Shown piece after piece: positions 44,464 to 52,432 of a stretch of 64,000 bases of DNA. The stretch is from Streptomyces olindensis. Lineage in GTDB: Bacteria > Actinomycetota > Actinomycetes > Streptomycetales > Streptomycetaceae. Under the pieces are notes generated by a model. The model saw only the letters and a program-made list of their open reading frames with translations. It had not been told where the DNA came from and ran no database searches. Both the position numbers and the translations under genes were made by a program. Each line of letters opens with the position of its first letter. The first letter of the stretch is position 1. The stretch covers positions 87,347-151,346 of the forward strand of contig JJOH01000018.1 of assembly GCA_000696115.1 (NCBI GenBank), given 5' to 3'.

Positions 44464-45425
44464 GAGTCCGTGTCCCCGAAGTGGTCCCAGCCGCCCTTGT
44501 TGGTCCACGGCGCACCGTCGACGGTCACCTGCGGCAGCGCCGAGGGGTTGAGGACCTCGCCGATGACCTTCCAGCGGGCGGGCAGCTTCACGTCCGGCGG
44601 GAAGGTCGCCACGATCGCGTGGTCCTCTCCCCCGGTCAGCACCCACTGCATGGGGTCCACGCCGACGGCCTGCCCGATGTCGTTCATCTGGGACGGGATG
44701 TCGATCGCCTGGGAGCGGATGTCGATGCGCACCTTGCTGGCCTCGGCGATGTGCCCCAGGTCGGCGATCAGCCCGTCGCTCACGTCGCACATCGCGGTCG
44801 CCCCGAGCCCGGCGGCGGCCGGCCCCGCGTGGTACGGCGGCTCGGGGCGCCGGTGGGCCTCCACGAACGCCCGCGGCGAGCGGAACCCCCGGGACAGCAC
44901 GGCGAACCCGGCCGCCGACCAACCCAGCCAGCCCGTCACCGCGACGAGGTCGCCGGGCTGCGCACCCGCCCGCGTCACCGGCTCCTGGTTGCGGAGATCG
45001 CCGAGCGCGGTGATCGACACCATGATCGAGTCGCCGCGTACGACGTCACCGCCGACCACGGCGGCGCCCGCCACCTGGCACTCGTCGCGCAGGCCGTCCA
45101 TGAGCTCGCTCGGCCACGTCACCGGCAGCTCGGCCGGGACGACCAGGCCGAGCAGCAGCGCGGTGGGCACGGCGCCCATGGCTGCGATGTCGGCGAGGTT
45201 CTGCGCGGCCGCCTTGCGGCCCACGTCGTAGGCCGTCGACCAGTCGCGGCGGAAGTGCCGGCCCTCCACCAGGATGTCCGTACTGGCCACGACCCTGCGG
45301 TCGGGGGCGGCCACCACGGCGGCGTCGTCGCCGGGGCCGACCCGGACCGCCGGGGTGGTGGTCAGACGGGAGGTGAGCTCCCTGATGAGCCCGAACTCAC
45401 CGAGCTCACCAACAGTGCCCTTCAT
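44460..45425 (-). CDS. thiL: Thiamine-monophosphate kinase
   Basis: ThiL phosphorylates thiamine monophosphate to the active diphosphate. The 321-residue protein shows VGPGDDAAVV, NLADIAAMGAVPTALL and DVSDGLIADLGHIAE, the ATP and magnesium-binding motifs of the PurM-like fold. It is the first gene of thiL-thiD and is divergent from the AsnC-domain gene. Confidence 0.96.
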   Translation of the reverse strand: MKGTVGELGEFGLIRELTSRLTTTPAVRVGPGDDAAVVAAPDRRVVASTDILVEGRHFRRDWSTAYDVGRKAAAQNLADIAAMGAVPTALLLGLVVPAELPVTWPSELMDGLRDECQVAGAAVVGGDVVRGDSIMVSITALGDLRNQEPVTRAGAQPGDLVAVTGWLGWSAAGFAVLSRGFRSPRAFVEAHRRPEPPYHAGPAAAGLGATAMCDVSDGLIADLGHIAEASKVRIDIRSQAIDIPSQMNDIGQAVGVDPMQWVLTGGEDHAIVATFPPDVKLPARWKVIGEVLNPSALPQVTVDGAPWTNKGGWDHFGDTDS

Positions 45426-45631
45426 TGCCCTTTCTCCCCTTCTGTCCCTGTCCGTGCCCGGTCGCGAGGCATCTCAGTCCTCGCTACGGTCGAAGTGACC
45501 GTCACGTTCTGCCGGACCCGCGCCCCGGCGCGCAAGACCCGGTGCCCGCAGGTCTCCCCGCGGCGAGCGGCGACGCGATACCGTGGCGTTCCTTTTCCCC
45601 ACATGATCCTCGTGGCCGCCCTGGAGGTTCC

Positions 45632-45865
45632 GTGGTACAGGCGTACATCCTGATCCAGACGGAGGTCGGCAAGGCGTCGACCGTCGCCGAGACGATCAGC
45701 AAGATCCCTGGGGTCATCCAGGCCGAGGACGTGACAGGACCCTACGACGTGATCGTGCGGGCCCAGGCGGACACCGTCGACGACCTCGGCCGCATGGTGG
45801 TCGCCAAGGTCCAGCAAGTGGACGGCATCACCCGCACCCTGACCTGCCCGGTCGTGCATCTGTAG
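45632..45865 (+). CDS. Stand-alone AsnC/Lrp effector-binding domain protein
   Basis: This 77-residue protein consists only of the RAM (AsnC ligand-binding) domain: VVQAYILIQTEVGKA, GPYDVIVRAQA and CPVVHL. It lacks the DNA-binding helix-turn-helix of full Lrp regulators. GGAGG five bases before the GTG at 45632 supports the start. Such stand-alone RAM proteins are conserved next to thiL in actinobacteria; they may assemble with full-length Lrp proteins, but no function is established. Confidence 0.85.
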   Translation: MVQAYILIQTEVGKASTVAETISKIPGVIQAEDVTGPYDVIVRAQADTVDDLGRMVVAKVQQVDGITRTLTCPVVHL

Positions 45866-45879
45866 CCCCCGTCTACCCT

Positions 45880-46404
45880 GTGCCGGTGAACTCTTTCCGT
45901 CACCGGCACCGTCGTGTCTTCCGCGTGTTCCGCCTGCCCGTTCTGGCGCTGTTGATCACTGCCGCGGGCTGCTCCTCAGCAGACGACAGCGCGTCGGCGG
46001 CGGTTCCCGAACCGGACGCGAAGGCCACGGAACTGTGCCGGAACCTGGACAAGGTACTGCCCGCGAAGGTGGACGGTGAGCGTCGCCGGGATCCCGATCC
46101 CGCGTCGGCGCTGACGGCGGGCTGGGGCAGCCCGGCGATCATACTTCGCTGCGGTGTGCCGCAGCCGCCGAAGATGGTCGATCCGAAGGTGGCGGAGGGG
46201 CGGGACGCGGACGCGGTGGCCGGGGGTGTGAACGGGGTCGACTGGCTGATGGAGAAGCAGGGCGACGGCGGGTACCGGTTCACCACGGCCAACCGCGAGG
46301 CCTACGTGGAGGTCTCCGTGCCGGAGGGCGTGGACAGCTCCGGCGTCCTGATCGATCTGGCGTCGGCTGTGAAAAAGGCGATCCCCGAGGGGATCGCCTC
46401 CTGA
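45880..46404 (+). CDS. DUF3515 lipoprotein
   Basis: This 174-residue protein has a lipoprotein signal peptide (LPVLALLITAAGC, with Cys as the lipid-attachment site) and a DUF3515 domain (GWGSPAIILRCGVPQPP, WLMEKQGDGGYRFTT, REAYVEVSVPEG). The function is unknown. Its last codons contain the terminator hairpin used by ddl from the opposite strand. Confidence 0.88.
   Translation: MPVNSFRHRHRRVFRVFRLPVLALLITAAGCSSADDSASAAVPEPDAKATELCRNLDKVLPAKVDGERRRDPDPASALTAGWGSPAIILRCGVPQPPKMVDPKVAEGRDADAVAGGVNGVDWLMEKQGDGGYRFTTANREAYVEVSVPEGVDSSGVLIDLASAVKKAIPEGIAS
46377..46398 (-). terminator. Terminator of ddl, inside the end of the DUF3515 gene
   Basis: A 9-base stem (46377-46385 with 46390-46398) is followed on the minus strand by TTTTTC, as in an intrinsic terminator. 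It lies 30 bases after the ddl stop but within codons of the convergent gene. Confidence 0.75.
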
Positions 46405-46429
46405 CCTTCCGGTCGCTCTCGGAGCCCGG

Positions 46430-47587
46430 TCAGCGCAGGCCCGTCGACCGGCGCAGCGCCGCCCGCACCAGCCGGTCGATCAGCTCCGGGTAGCTCACCC
46501 CGCTCTCCTGCCACATCTTCGGGTACATCGAGATGGGCGTGAAGCCGGGCATCGTGTTGATCTCGTTGATCACGAACTCGCCGTCCTCGGTGAGGAAGAA
46601 GTCCGCGCGGACCAGGCCCTCGCAGGACGCCGCCTCGAAGGCGTCGACCGCCAGGCGCTGCACCTCGGCCGTCTCCTCGGGCGTGAGGGGCGCCGGCACG
46701 ATCCCCGGGGTGGAGTCGATGTACTTGGCCTCGAAGTCGTAGTACGCGTGCGCCTCGGGTGAGGGGATCTCCGCGGGGACGGAGGCCCGGGGGCCGTCCT
46801 CGAACTCCAGGACACCGCACTCGATCTCGCGGCCGAGCAGGGCCGCCTCGACGAGGATCTTGGGGTCGTGCCGCTGGGCCTCGGCGATCGCCTCGTCCAG
46901 GCCGGAGAGGTCGTCGACCTTGGTGATGCCGATCGAGGAGCCGGCGCGCGAGGGCTTCACGAACAGCGGCCAGCCGTGCTCACCGGCGAAGTCGACGATC
47001 TTCTTGCGGGCGGCGGCCTCGTCGCGCTCCCACTCGCGCGGCCGGATCACCACGTACGGGCCCACCTTGAGCCCGAAGGAGGTGAACACCCGCTTCATGT
47101 ACTCCTTGTCCTGGCCGACGGCCGAGGCGAGCACGCCCGAACCCACGTACGGGACGCCGGACAGCTCCAGGAGGCCCTGGAGGGTGCCGTCCTCGCCGTA
47201 CGGGCCGTGCAGCACCGGGAAGACCACGTCGACCTCACCGAGCGCCTTGGGCACCGATCCCGGCTCGCTGTAGACGACTTCGCGGTTGGCGGGGTCGACC
47301 GGGAGGATCACCCCGCCCTCGGCCGACTCGGCGAGCGCGTCGACGCTCGGCGGGCGCCGGTCGACGATCGCCATCCGCTCCGGTTCGTCCGCCGTGAGCG
47401 CCCAACGGCCGTCCTGGGTGATGCCGATCGGGAGGACGTCGTACTTCGTCCGGTCGATGGCCTTGAGGACGGCGCCGGCCGTGACCACGGAGATCCCGTG
47501 TTCGGAGCTGCGCCCGCCGAACACGACGGCCACACGCGGCTTGCGAGGCGGCTGCTCGGGGCTCTGGGGGAGGTTCTCGGTGCTCAT
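46430..47587 (-). CDS. ddlA: D-alanine--D-alanine ligase
   Basis: Ddl joins two D-alanines for peptidoglycan. The 385-residue ATP-grasp enzyme shows VVFGGRSSEHGISVV at the N-terminus, HGPYGEDGTLQG, FVKPSRAGSSIGITKV and the metal-binding NEINTMPGFTPISMYP. The catalytic Tyr and Lys regions are intact, and there is no sign of the D-Ala-D-Lac form. It follows plsC-gpsA on the same strand. Confidence 0.96.
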   Translation of the reverse strand: MSTENLPQSPEQPPRKPRVAVVFGGRSSEHGISVVTAGAVLKAIDRTKYDVLPIGITQDGRWALTADEPERMAIVDRRPPSVDALAESAEGGVILPVDPANREVVYSEPGSVPKALGEVDVVFPVLHGPYGEDGTLQGLLELSGVPYVGSGVLASAVGQDKEYMKRVFTSFGLKVGPYVVIRPREWERDEAAARKKIVDFAGEHGWPLFVKPSRAGSSIGITKVDDLSGLDEAIAEAQRHDPKILVEAALLGREIECGVLEFEDGPRASVPAEIPSPEAHAYYDFEAKYIDSTPGIVPAPLTPEETAEVQRLAVDAFEAASCEGLVRADFFLTEDGEFVINEINTMPGFTPISMYPKMWQESGVSYPELIDRLVRAALRRSTGLR

Positions 47588-47646
47588 ATCGCGTTGAGAG
47601 TACCCGTTGGTAAGGCCCGGAGACAGCGCCCGCCGCCTCGCGTCGC

Positions 47647-48657
47647 TCAGCGTCGTTCGGGCTTCGCGCTGCGCGACATCAGCTCCTTGAGCGCCACCAC
47701 CGGAGGCTTGCCCTCGTGGACGATGCCGACGACCGTCTCCGTGATCGGCATGTCGACGCCGTGCCGGCGGGCCAGATCCAGCACCGACTCGCAGGACTTG
47801 ACGCCCTCGGCGGTCTGCTTGGTGACCGCGATGGTCTCCTGGAGGGTCATGCCCTTGCCGAGGTTGGTGCCGAAGGTGTGGTTGCGGGACAGCGGCGAGG
47901 AGCAGGTGGCCACCAGGTCGCCCAGGCCGGCGAGTCCGGAGAAGGTCAGCGGGTCGGCGCCGAGCGCCATGCCGAGCCGGGTCGTCTCGGCGAGGCCGCG
48001 CGTGATGAGGGAGCCCTTGGCGTTGTCGCCGAGGCCCATGCCGTCCGCGATGCCGACGGCGAGGCCGATGACGTTCTTCACGGCTCCGCCCAGTTCGCAA
48101 CCCACCACGTCCGTATTGGTGTACGGGCGGAAGTAGGGCGTGTGGCAGGCGGCCTGGAGCCGCTGGGCGACGGCCTCGTCGGTGCAGGCGACGACGGCGG
48201 CGGCCGGCATCCGCGCGGCGATCTCCCGGGCCAGGTTGGGCCCGGTGACGACGGCGATCCGGTCCGGGCCGACCTTGGCGACGTCGTCGATGACCTCGCT
48301 CATCCGCATCGCGGAGCCGAGTTCGACGCCCTTCATCAGCGACACGAGGACCGTGTCGGGGGCGAGCAGCGGGCTCCACTCGGCGAGGTTGCCGCGCAGG
48401 GTCTGCGAGGGGACCGACAGGACCGTGAAGTCGGCGTCCGCCGCGGCTTCGGCGGGGTCCGTGGTGGCCCGCACGTTCTCCGGGAGCTCGACGCCCGGGA
48501 AGTAGTCGGGATTGGTCCGCGTGGAGTTGATGGCCTCCACGACCTCCGGGCGGCGTCCCCACAGGGTGACCTCGCAGCCCGCGTCGGCGAGCACCATGCC
48601 GAAGGCCGTGCCCCACGAACCGGCGCTCAGGACCGCCGCCTTGACCGGTGTGCTCAC
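47647..48657 (-). CDS. gpsA: Glycerol-3-phosphate dehydrogenase (NAD(P)+)
   Basis: GpsA reduces dihydroxyacetone phosphate to glycerol-3-phosphate for phospholipids. The 336-residue protein has the Rossmann motif AVLSAGSWGTAFGMVLADAG, GPNLAREIA, and the catalytic Lys in GAVKNVIGLAVGI. The GTG start overlaps the plsC stop (GTGA). The pairing with an acyltransferase that uses its product fits lipid synthesis. Confidence 0.96.
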   Translation of the reverse strand: MSTPVKAAVLSAGSWGTAFGMVLADAGCEVTLWGRRPEVVEAINSTRTNPDYFPGVELPENVRATTDPAEAAADADFTVLSVPSQTLRGNLAEWSPLLAPDTVLVSLMKGVELGSAMRMSEVIDDVAKVGPDRIAVVTGPNLAREIAARMPAAAVVACTDEAVAQRLQAACHTPYFRPYTNTDVVGCELGGAVKNVIGLAVGIADGMGLGDNAKGSLITRGLAETTRLGMALGADPLTFSGLAGLGDLVATCSSPLSRNHTFGTNLGKGMTLQETIAVTKQTAEGVKSCESVLDLARRHGVDMPITETVVGIVHEGKPPVVALKELMSRSAKPERR

Positions 48658-49463
48658 TTGCCCAGCCCCTCTTCCTGCACGGTCTGCCCGGACTTCTGGT
48701 GCGTCTCCGTCTGCTGCGTCTGCTGCGTCTGCGCCTGGGTGCGGCGCCGCTGCTCGATCCGCTCCCGCCGCGGGTCGTAGGGCGTCGCGGGCGCCTTCTC
48801 GCCGCGGATCTCCTCCAGCTGGCGGGTGATGGCGGCCATGATGACCTCCGTGGCCTCCTTCAGCAGGTCCGCGGTCATCTCCCGGTCGTAGAACCGCGTG
48901 AGGTCCACCGGCGGTCCGGCGAGCACGCGGTGCGTCTTGCGCGGCAGCAGATGCGGCTTCTTCGCGTACGGCGGCAGCAACTCGTTGCAGCCCCACTGGG
49001 CGACGGGGATCACCGGGCACTTGGTCTGCAGGGCGACGCGGGCCGCCCCGGTCTTGCCGGTCATGGGCCAGCCGTCCGGGTCGCGGGTGAGGGTGCCCTC
49101 GGGGTAGAAGGCGACGCATTCCCCGCGGTCCACGGCGTCGATCGCGGCCCGGAAGGCGCTCAGCGCGTCCGTGCTCTCGCGGTAGACGGGGATCTGCCCG
49201 GTGCCCCGCATGGCGGCCCCGACGAATCCCTTCTTGAAAAGCCCGCTCTTCGCGAGGAATCGCGGGACGCGCCCGGTGTTGTACTGAAAGTGCGCGTAAG
49301 CGAAGGGGTCGATGTGCGAATTGTGGTTCACCGCGGTGATAAATCCACCCTCGGCCGGAATGTGCTCCATTCCGCGCCAGTCCCGCCTGAGCAGAACCAC
49401 CAGCGGCGGTTTGCAGATCACCGCGGCGAAGCGGTACCAGAAGCCGATTCTGCGGCGGGGCAC
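48654..49463 (-). CDS. plsC: 1-acyl-glycerol-3-phosphate acyltransferase
   Basis: This 269-residue membrane-associated acyltransferase makes phosphatidic acid. The HX4D motif is NHNSHIDPF, and the second motif is FYPEGTLTRD. AGGAAGG eight bases before the GTG at 49461-49463 decides the start. A Gln/Thr/Arg-rich tail ends the protein. It is coupled to gpsA by a 4-base overlap. Confidence 0.9.
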   Translation of the reverse strand: MPRRRIGFWYRFAAVICKPPLVVLLRRDWRGMEHIPAEGGFITAVNHNSHIDPFAYAHFQYNTGRVPRFLAKSGLFKKGFVGAAMRGTGQIPVYRESTDALSAFRAAIDAVDRGECVAFYPEGTLTRDPDGWPMTGKTGAARVALQTKCPVIPVAQWGCNELLPPYAKKPHLLPRKTHRVLAGPPVDLTRFYDREMTADLLKEATEVIMAAITRQLEEIRGEKAPATPYDPRRERIEQRRRTQAQTQQTQQTETHQKSGQTVQEEGLGK

Positions 49464-49622
49464 GCGGACACCTTCCTCTAGGGCCTGAAGCGGGGGCCAC
49501 CGGGGGGCCGCACAAGTGTCGCCCCAGGCCGCCGGTCTGTCGAGAACACCGTACGCCCCGACACGCCGACCGCCCGATGCCCCGGGTGACAATGACCGCG
49601 ACAAGAGGAGGACGGAACACCC

Positions 49623-50261
49623 GTGCAGTGGACCCTGGTCGTACCCCTGAAGCCCCTGGCCCAGGCCAAGAGCAGGCTTGCGGACACCGCGGACGACGGG
49701 CTGCGGCCGGACCTGGCGCTGGCCTTCGCCCAGGACACGGTGGCGGCCGCGCTGGCCTGCCCGGCGGTGCGTGATGTGGCAGTCGTCACGGACGACGCCC
49801 GGGCGGGCCGTGAGCTGGCCGCTCTGGGCGCGGCGATCATCCCCGACGAGCCGGGCGGCGGCCTCAACGCCGCGCTCGCACACGGGACGGGCGTCATACG
49901 GTCCGCGCGTCCGGGAAGTCCGGTGGCGGCGCTGAACGCCGACCTCCCGGCGCTGCGCCCGCAGGAATTGTCCTGGGTCCTCGATTCCGCCGCTGAATTC
50001 CCGCGCGCATTTCTCCCGGACGCGGCCGGGATCGGCACGACCCTGCTGGCGGCCGCCCCGGGCCTGGAATTGCGTCCGGCCTTCGGCACCGATTCCCGGG
50101 CCCGGCACCGCACGTCCGGCGCGGTGGAACTGTCCCTCACCGCCGTGGATTCCGTACGCCAGGACGTGGACACCGGCGACGACCTGCGCAGCGCCCTGGC
50201 CCTGGGGGTCGGCCCTCATACGGCCGCGGCCGCCGCGCGCTTGCTGATACCCGGGCAGTAG
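49623..50261 (+). CDS. cofC: Phosphoenolpyruvate/2-phospho-L-lactate guanylyltransferase
   Basis: CofC (FbiD) activates a phosphorylated three-carbon acid with GTP for coenzyme F420 synthesis. The 212-residue protein shows TLVVPLKPLAQAKSRL, the nucleotide-binding start, NADLPALRP and GIGTTLLAA. GGAGG upstream of the GTG at 49623 supports the start. It is divergent from plsC. The other F420 genes are not in the window. Confidence 0.9.
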   Translation: MQWTLVVPLKPLAQAKSRLADTADDGLRPDLALAFAQDTVAAALACPAVRDVAVVTDDARAGRELAALGAAIIPDEPGGGLNAALAHGTGVIRSARPGSPVAALNADLPALRPQELSWVLDSAAEFPRAFLPDAAGIGTTLLAAAPGLELRPAFGTDSRARHRTSGAVELSLTAVDSVRQDVDTGDDLRSALALGVGPHTAAAAARLLIPGQ

Positions 50262-50270
50262 GCTGCGGCC

Positions 50271-50474
50271 ATGCAGGCGACCGCGTACACGTACGACCCC
50301 GAAAGCCGCAGTGGGCAGGTGCTCCTGGACGACGGCACCCCGGTGCCCTTCGACGCGGCGGCGTTCGACGCGGGGGGCCTGAGACTGCTGCGTCCGGGGC
50401 AGCGGGTCCGGATCGAGGTGGAGGGCCCGAAGGAGAGCCTCCGCATTACTCTCGTGACACTCCAGACCCTCTGA
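50271..50474 (+). CDS. Small conserved protein, OB-fold-like
   Basis: This 67-residue protein (MQATAYTYDPESRSGQVLLD, then RPGQRVRIEVEG) has the alternating pattern of a small beta-barrel like cold-shock or S1 domains. It begins nine bases after cofC and is probably cotranscribed. The function is unknown to me. Confidence 0.75.
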   Translation: MQATAYTYDPESRSGQVLLDDGTPVPFDAAAFDAGGLRLLRPGQRVRIEVEGPKESLRITLVTLQTL

Positions 50475-50493
50475 CCACTCCCTGAACACACCG

Positions 50494-50524
50494 CGGGCCG
50501 GACTCCGTGCGGGAGTCCGGCCCG
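50494..50524. terminator. Bidirectional terminator hairpin
   Basis: A perfect 13-base stem (50494-50506 with 50512-50524) lies between the small plus-strand gene and hupS. Confidence 0.8.
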
Positions 50525-50546
50525 GCGCGTGAATACCCCGGCGCCC

Positions 50547-51188
50547 CTACTTCTTGCGGGCGGTGGTCTTCTTGGCGGTGGTCTTGCGCGCCGTCGACTT
50601 CTTGGCGGGCGCCTTCTTGGCCGTCGCCTTCTTCGCCGGGGCCTTCTTGGCGGTGGTCTTCTTCGCGGCGGTGGTCTTGGACGTCGCCGTGGTCTTCTTG
50701 GCGGGCGCCTTCTTGGCCGTCGTCTTCTTCGCTGCGGCCGTCTTGGTGGTGGCCTTCTTCGCCGTGGTCTTCTTGGCGGTGGTCTTCTTCGCGGCGGCCG
50801 TCTTCGTGGTCGCCTTCTTCGCGGCGGCCTTCTTGACCGTCGCGCCGGCACCGCCGGTCAGGCTGCCCTTGGGTGCCTTCTTGACGGACACCTCACCACC
50901 ACGCGGGAGCTTCTTCGAGCCGCTGACCAGGTCCTTGAAGCCCTGGCCCGCGCGGAAGCGCGGAACGGAGGTCTTCTTGACCCGAACCCGCTCGCCCGTC
51001 TGGGGATTACGGGCGTAGCGGGCCGGACGGTCGACCTTCTCGAAGGAACCGAAGCCGGTGACGGAGACCCTCTCACCTGCGACGACCGCGCGGACGATGG
51101 CGTCCAGTACATGGTCGACAGCGTCGGCGGCCTGCTGGCGGCCGCCCATCTTGTCGGCAATCGCTTCTACGAGCTGCGCCTTGTTCAC
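50547..51188 (-). CDS. hupS: Nucleoid-associated HU protein with histone H1-like tail
   Basis: HupS compacts DNA, especially in spores. The first 90 residues are a standard HU domain (NKAQLVEAIADKMGG, GFGSFEKVDRPAR, NPQTGERVRV). The remaining 120 residues are a tail of repeated KKTTAKK, KKAPAKK and KTAAAKK units like histone H1. This two-part design is typical of the Streptomyces HupS form and not of HupA. The GTG at 51186-51188 is the start. Confidence 0.96.
   Translation of the reverse strand: MNKAQLVEAIADKMGGRQQAADAVDHVLDAIVRAVVAGERVSVTGFGSFEKVDRPARYARNPQTGERVRVKKTSVPRFRAGQGFKDLVSGSKKLPRGGEVSVKKAPKGSLTGGAGATVKKAAAKKATTKTAAAKKTTAKKTTAKKATTKTAAAKKTTAKKAPAKKTTATSKTTAAKKTTAKKAPAKKATAKKAPAKKSTARKTTAKKTTARKK
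50554..50850 (-). repeat. Imperfect tandem repeats coding the HupS tail
   Basis: About a dozen imperfect 15-30 base units coding for KKTTA, KKAPA or KKATT motifs make up the hupS tail. They differ by whole codons, as expected from slippage or unequal exchange. Confidence 0.8.
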
Positions 51189-51324
51189 GTCTTCCCCTTC
51201 GGAGACATCGCCAGAACGAAAGTGTTCAAGCTTTTTCGCACGTTAGGCAGATATATACCGCAAATCAAACACGAAACGGGCTTATCACCCTTGTGCCGCA
51301 ACGAACTCGACGGTGTCGACGGGT

Positions 51325-51555
51325 TCAGCGTTCCTCGTCGGGGAGACACCCCTCGTCGAGGTCCGCGGTGAACCGCTCCAGCCGCCTTGCCGCGTCGGCG
51401 AGATCGTGCTTGGCCGCGGCCGTAATGACCAGCAGCTTCCGGGTCAGCGCCATCCGTACGCCCTCCGGGACTTGCAGTGCGCGCACCCTTGCGTGCGCTT
51501 CCTTGAGTTGGTCCGCGACTGCCGCATAGAGCTCGAGTTGGCCGTCGTGTTCCAT
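51325..51555 (-). CDS. Small hypothetical helical protein
   Basis: This 76-residue protein (MEHDGQLELYAAVADQLKEAH) is predicted to be mostly helical and charged (KHDLADAARRLERFTADLDEG). It lies between hupS and leuD. The ribosome binding site is weak. I recall a small gene at this place in S. coelicolor but know no function. Confidence 0.65.
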   Translation of the reverse strand: MEHDGQLELYAAVADQLKEAHARVRALQVPEGVRMALTRKLLVITAAAKHDLADAARRLERFTADLDEGCLPDEER

Positions 51556-51740
51556 GCACAGATTGTGCCATCTGGGGCGAGTTGTCGCCTGCGCAGGGGA
51601 CAACTGCCGCCTCAAACGGCCTTCCGGGCGCACACGGAAGTCACGGCTGTACCACTCGCGTACCCCAACAACCACCGGCATAACGTGGGAAGTTGACAGC
51701 CCCGGCCCGGGCGTGCAGGGCCGTTCGGGTGCAGACACAG

Positions 51741-51773
51741 CTGTACCCCCGATCGGGCTGATCGGGGGTACAG
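51741..51773 (-). terminator. Terminator of leuC-leuD
   Basis: A perfect 14-base stem (51741-51754 with 51760-51773) lies 60 bases after the leuD stop. Confidence 0.8.
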
Positions 51774-51832
51774 AGAGGGTCTTGCCTTGGCCGAAAGTCG
51801 CCTTGCTCAGGGGCGGCGGATCGTGCTCCGGA

Positions 51833-52426
51833 TCAGACCGGGAGCGTCCGCGGCTTGAACGACGGGCGCTTCGCCTCGTACGCGGCGATGTCCGCCTCGT
51901 TCTGGAGGGTGATCGAGATGTCGTCGAGGCCGTTCAGCAGCCGCCAGCGGGAGTTCTCGTCCAGCTCGAAGGAGGCGGTGATGCCCTCGGCACGCACCTC
52001 ACGGCTCTCCAGGTCGACGGTGATCTCCGCCTGCGGGTCCTTTTCGGTGAGCTCCCACAGCGCGTCCACGATCTTCTGCTCCAGAACCACCGTGAGCAGG
52101 CCGTTCTTGAGCGAGTTGCCGCGGAAGATGTCGGCGAAGCGGGAGGAGATCACGGCCTTGAAGCCGTAGTTCTGCAGCGCCCAGACCGCGTGCTCACGGG
52201 AGGAGCCGGTGCCGAAGTCGGGGCCGGCGACCAGGACGGTCGCGCCCTGGCGCTCGGGCTGGTTGAGGACGAACGTCTCGTCCTTGCGCCAGGCCTCGAA
52301 CAGCCCGTCCTCGAACCCGTCGCGCGTGACCTTCTTGAGCCAGTGGGCAGGGATGATCTGGTCGGTGTCGACGTTGCTGCGGCGCAGCGGGACGGCCCGG
52401 CCGGTGTGGGTGGTGAATGCTTCCAT
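51833..52426 (-). CDS. leuD: 3-isopropylmalate dehydratase small subunit
   Basis: LeuD forms isopropylmalate isomerase with LeuC in leucine synthesis. The 197-residue protein has the swivel-domain motif GPDFGTGSSREHAVWAL and DTDQIIPAHWL. It begins six bases after leuC. The operon is divergent from ndgR, its regulator in Streptomyces. Confidence 0.97.
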   Translation of the reverse strand: MEAFTTHTGRAVPLRRSNVDTDQIIPAHWLKKVTRDGFEDGLFEAWRKDETFVLNQPERQGATVLVAGPDFGTGSSREHAVWALQNYGFKAVISSRFADIFRGNSLKNGLLTVVLEQKIVDALWELTEKDPQAEITVDLESREVRAEGITASFELDENSRWRLLNGLDDISITLQNEADIAAYEAKRPSFKPRTLPV

Positions 52427-52432
52427 GACTGA

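Noticed and set aside
50554..50850. Regularly spaced repeats that might suggest a CRISPR array
   Set aside because: The units have no unique spacers, and they code in frame for the Lys/Ala tail of HupS.
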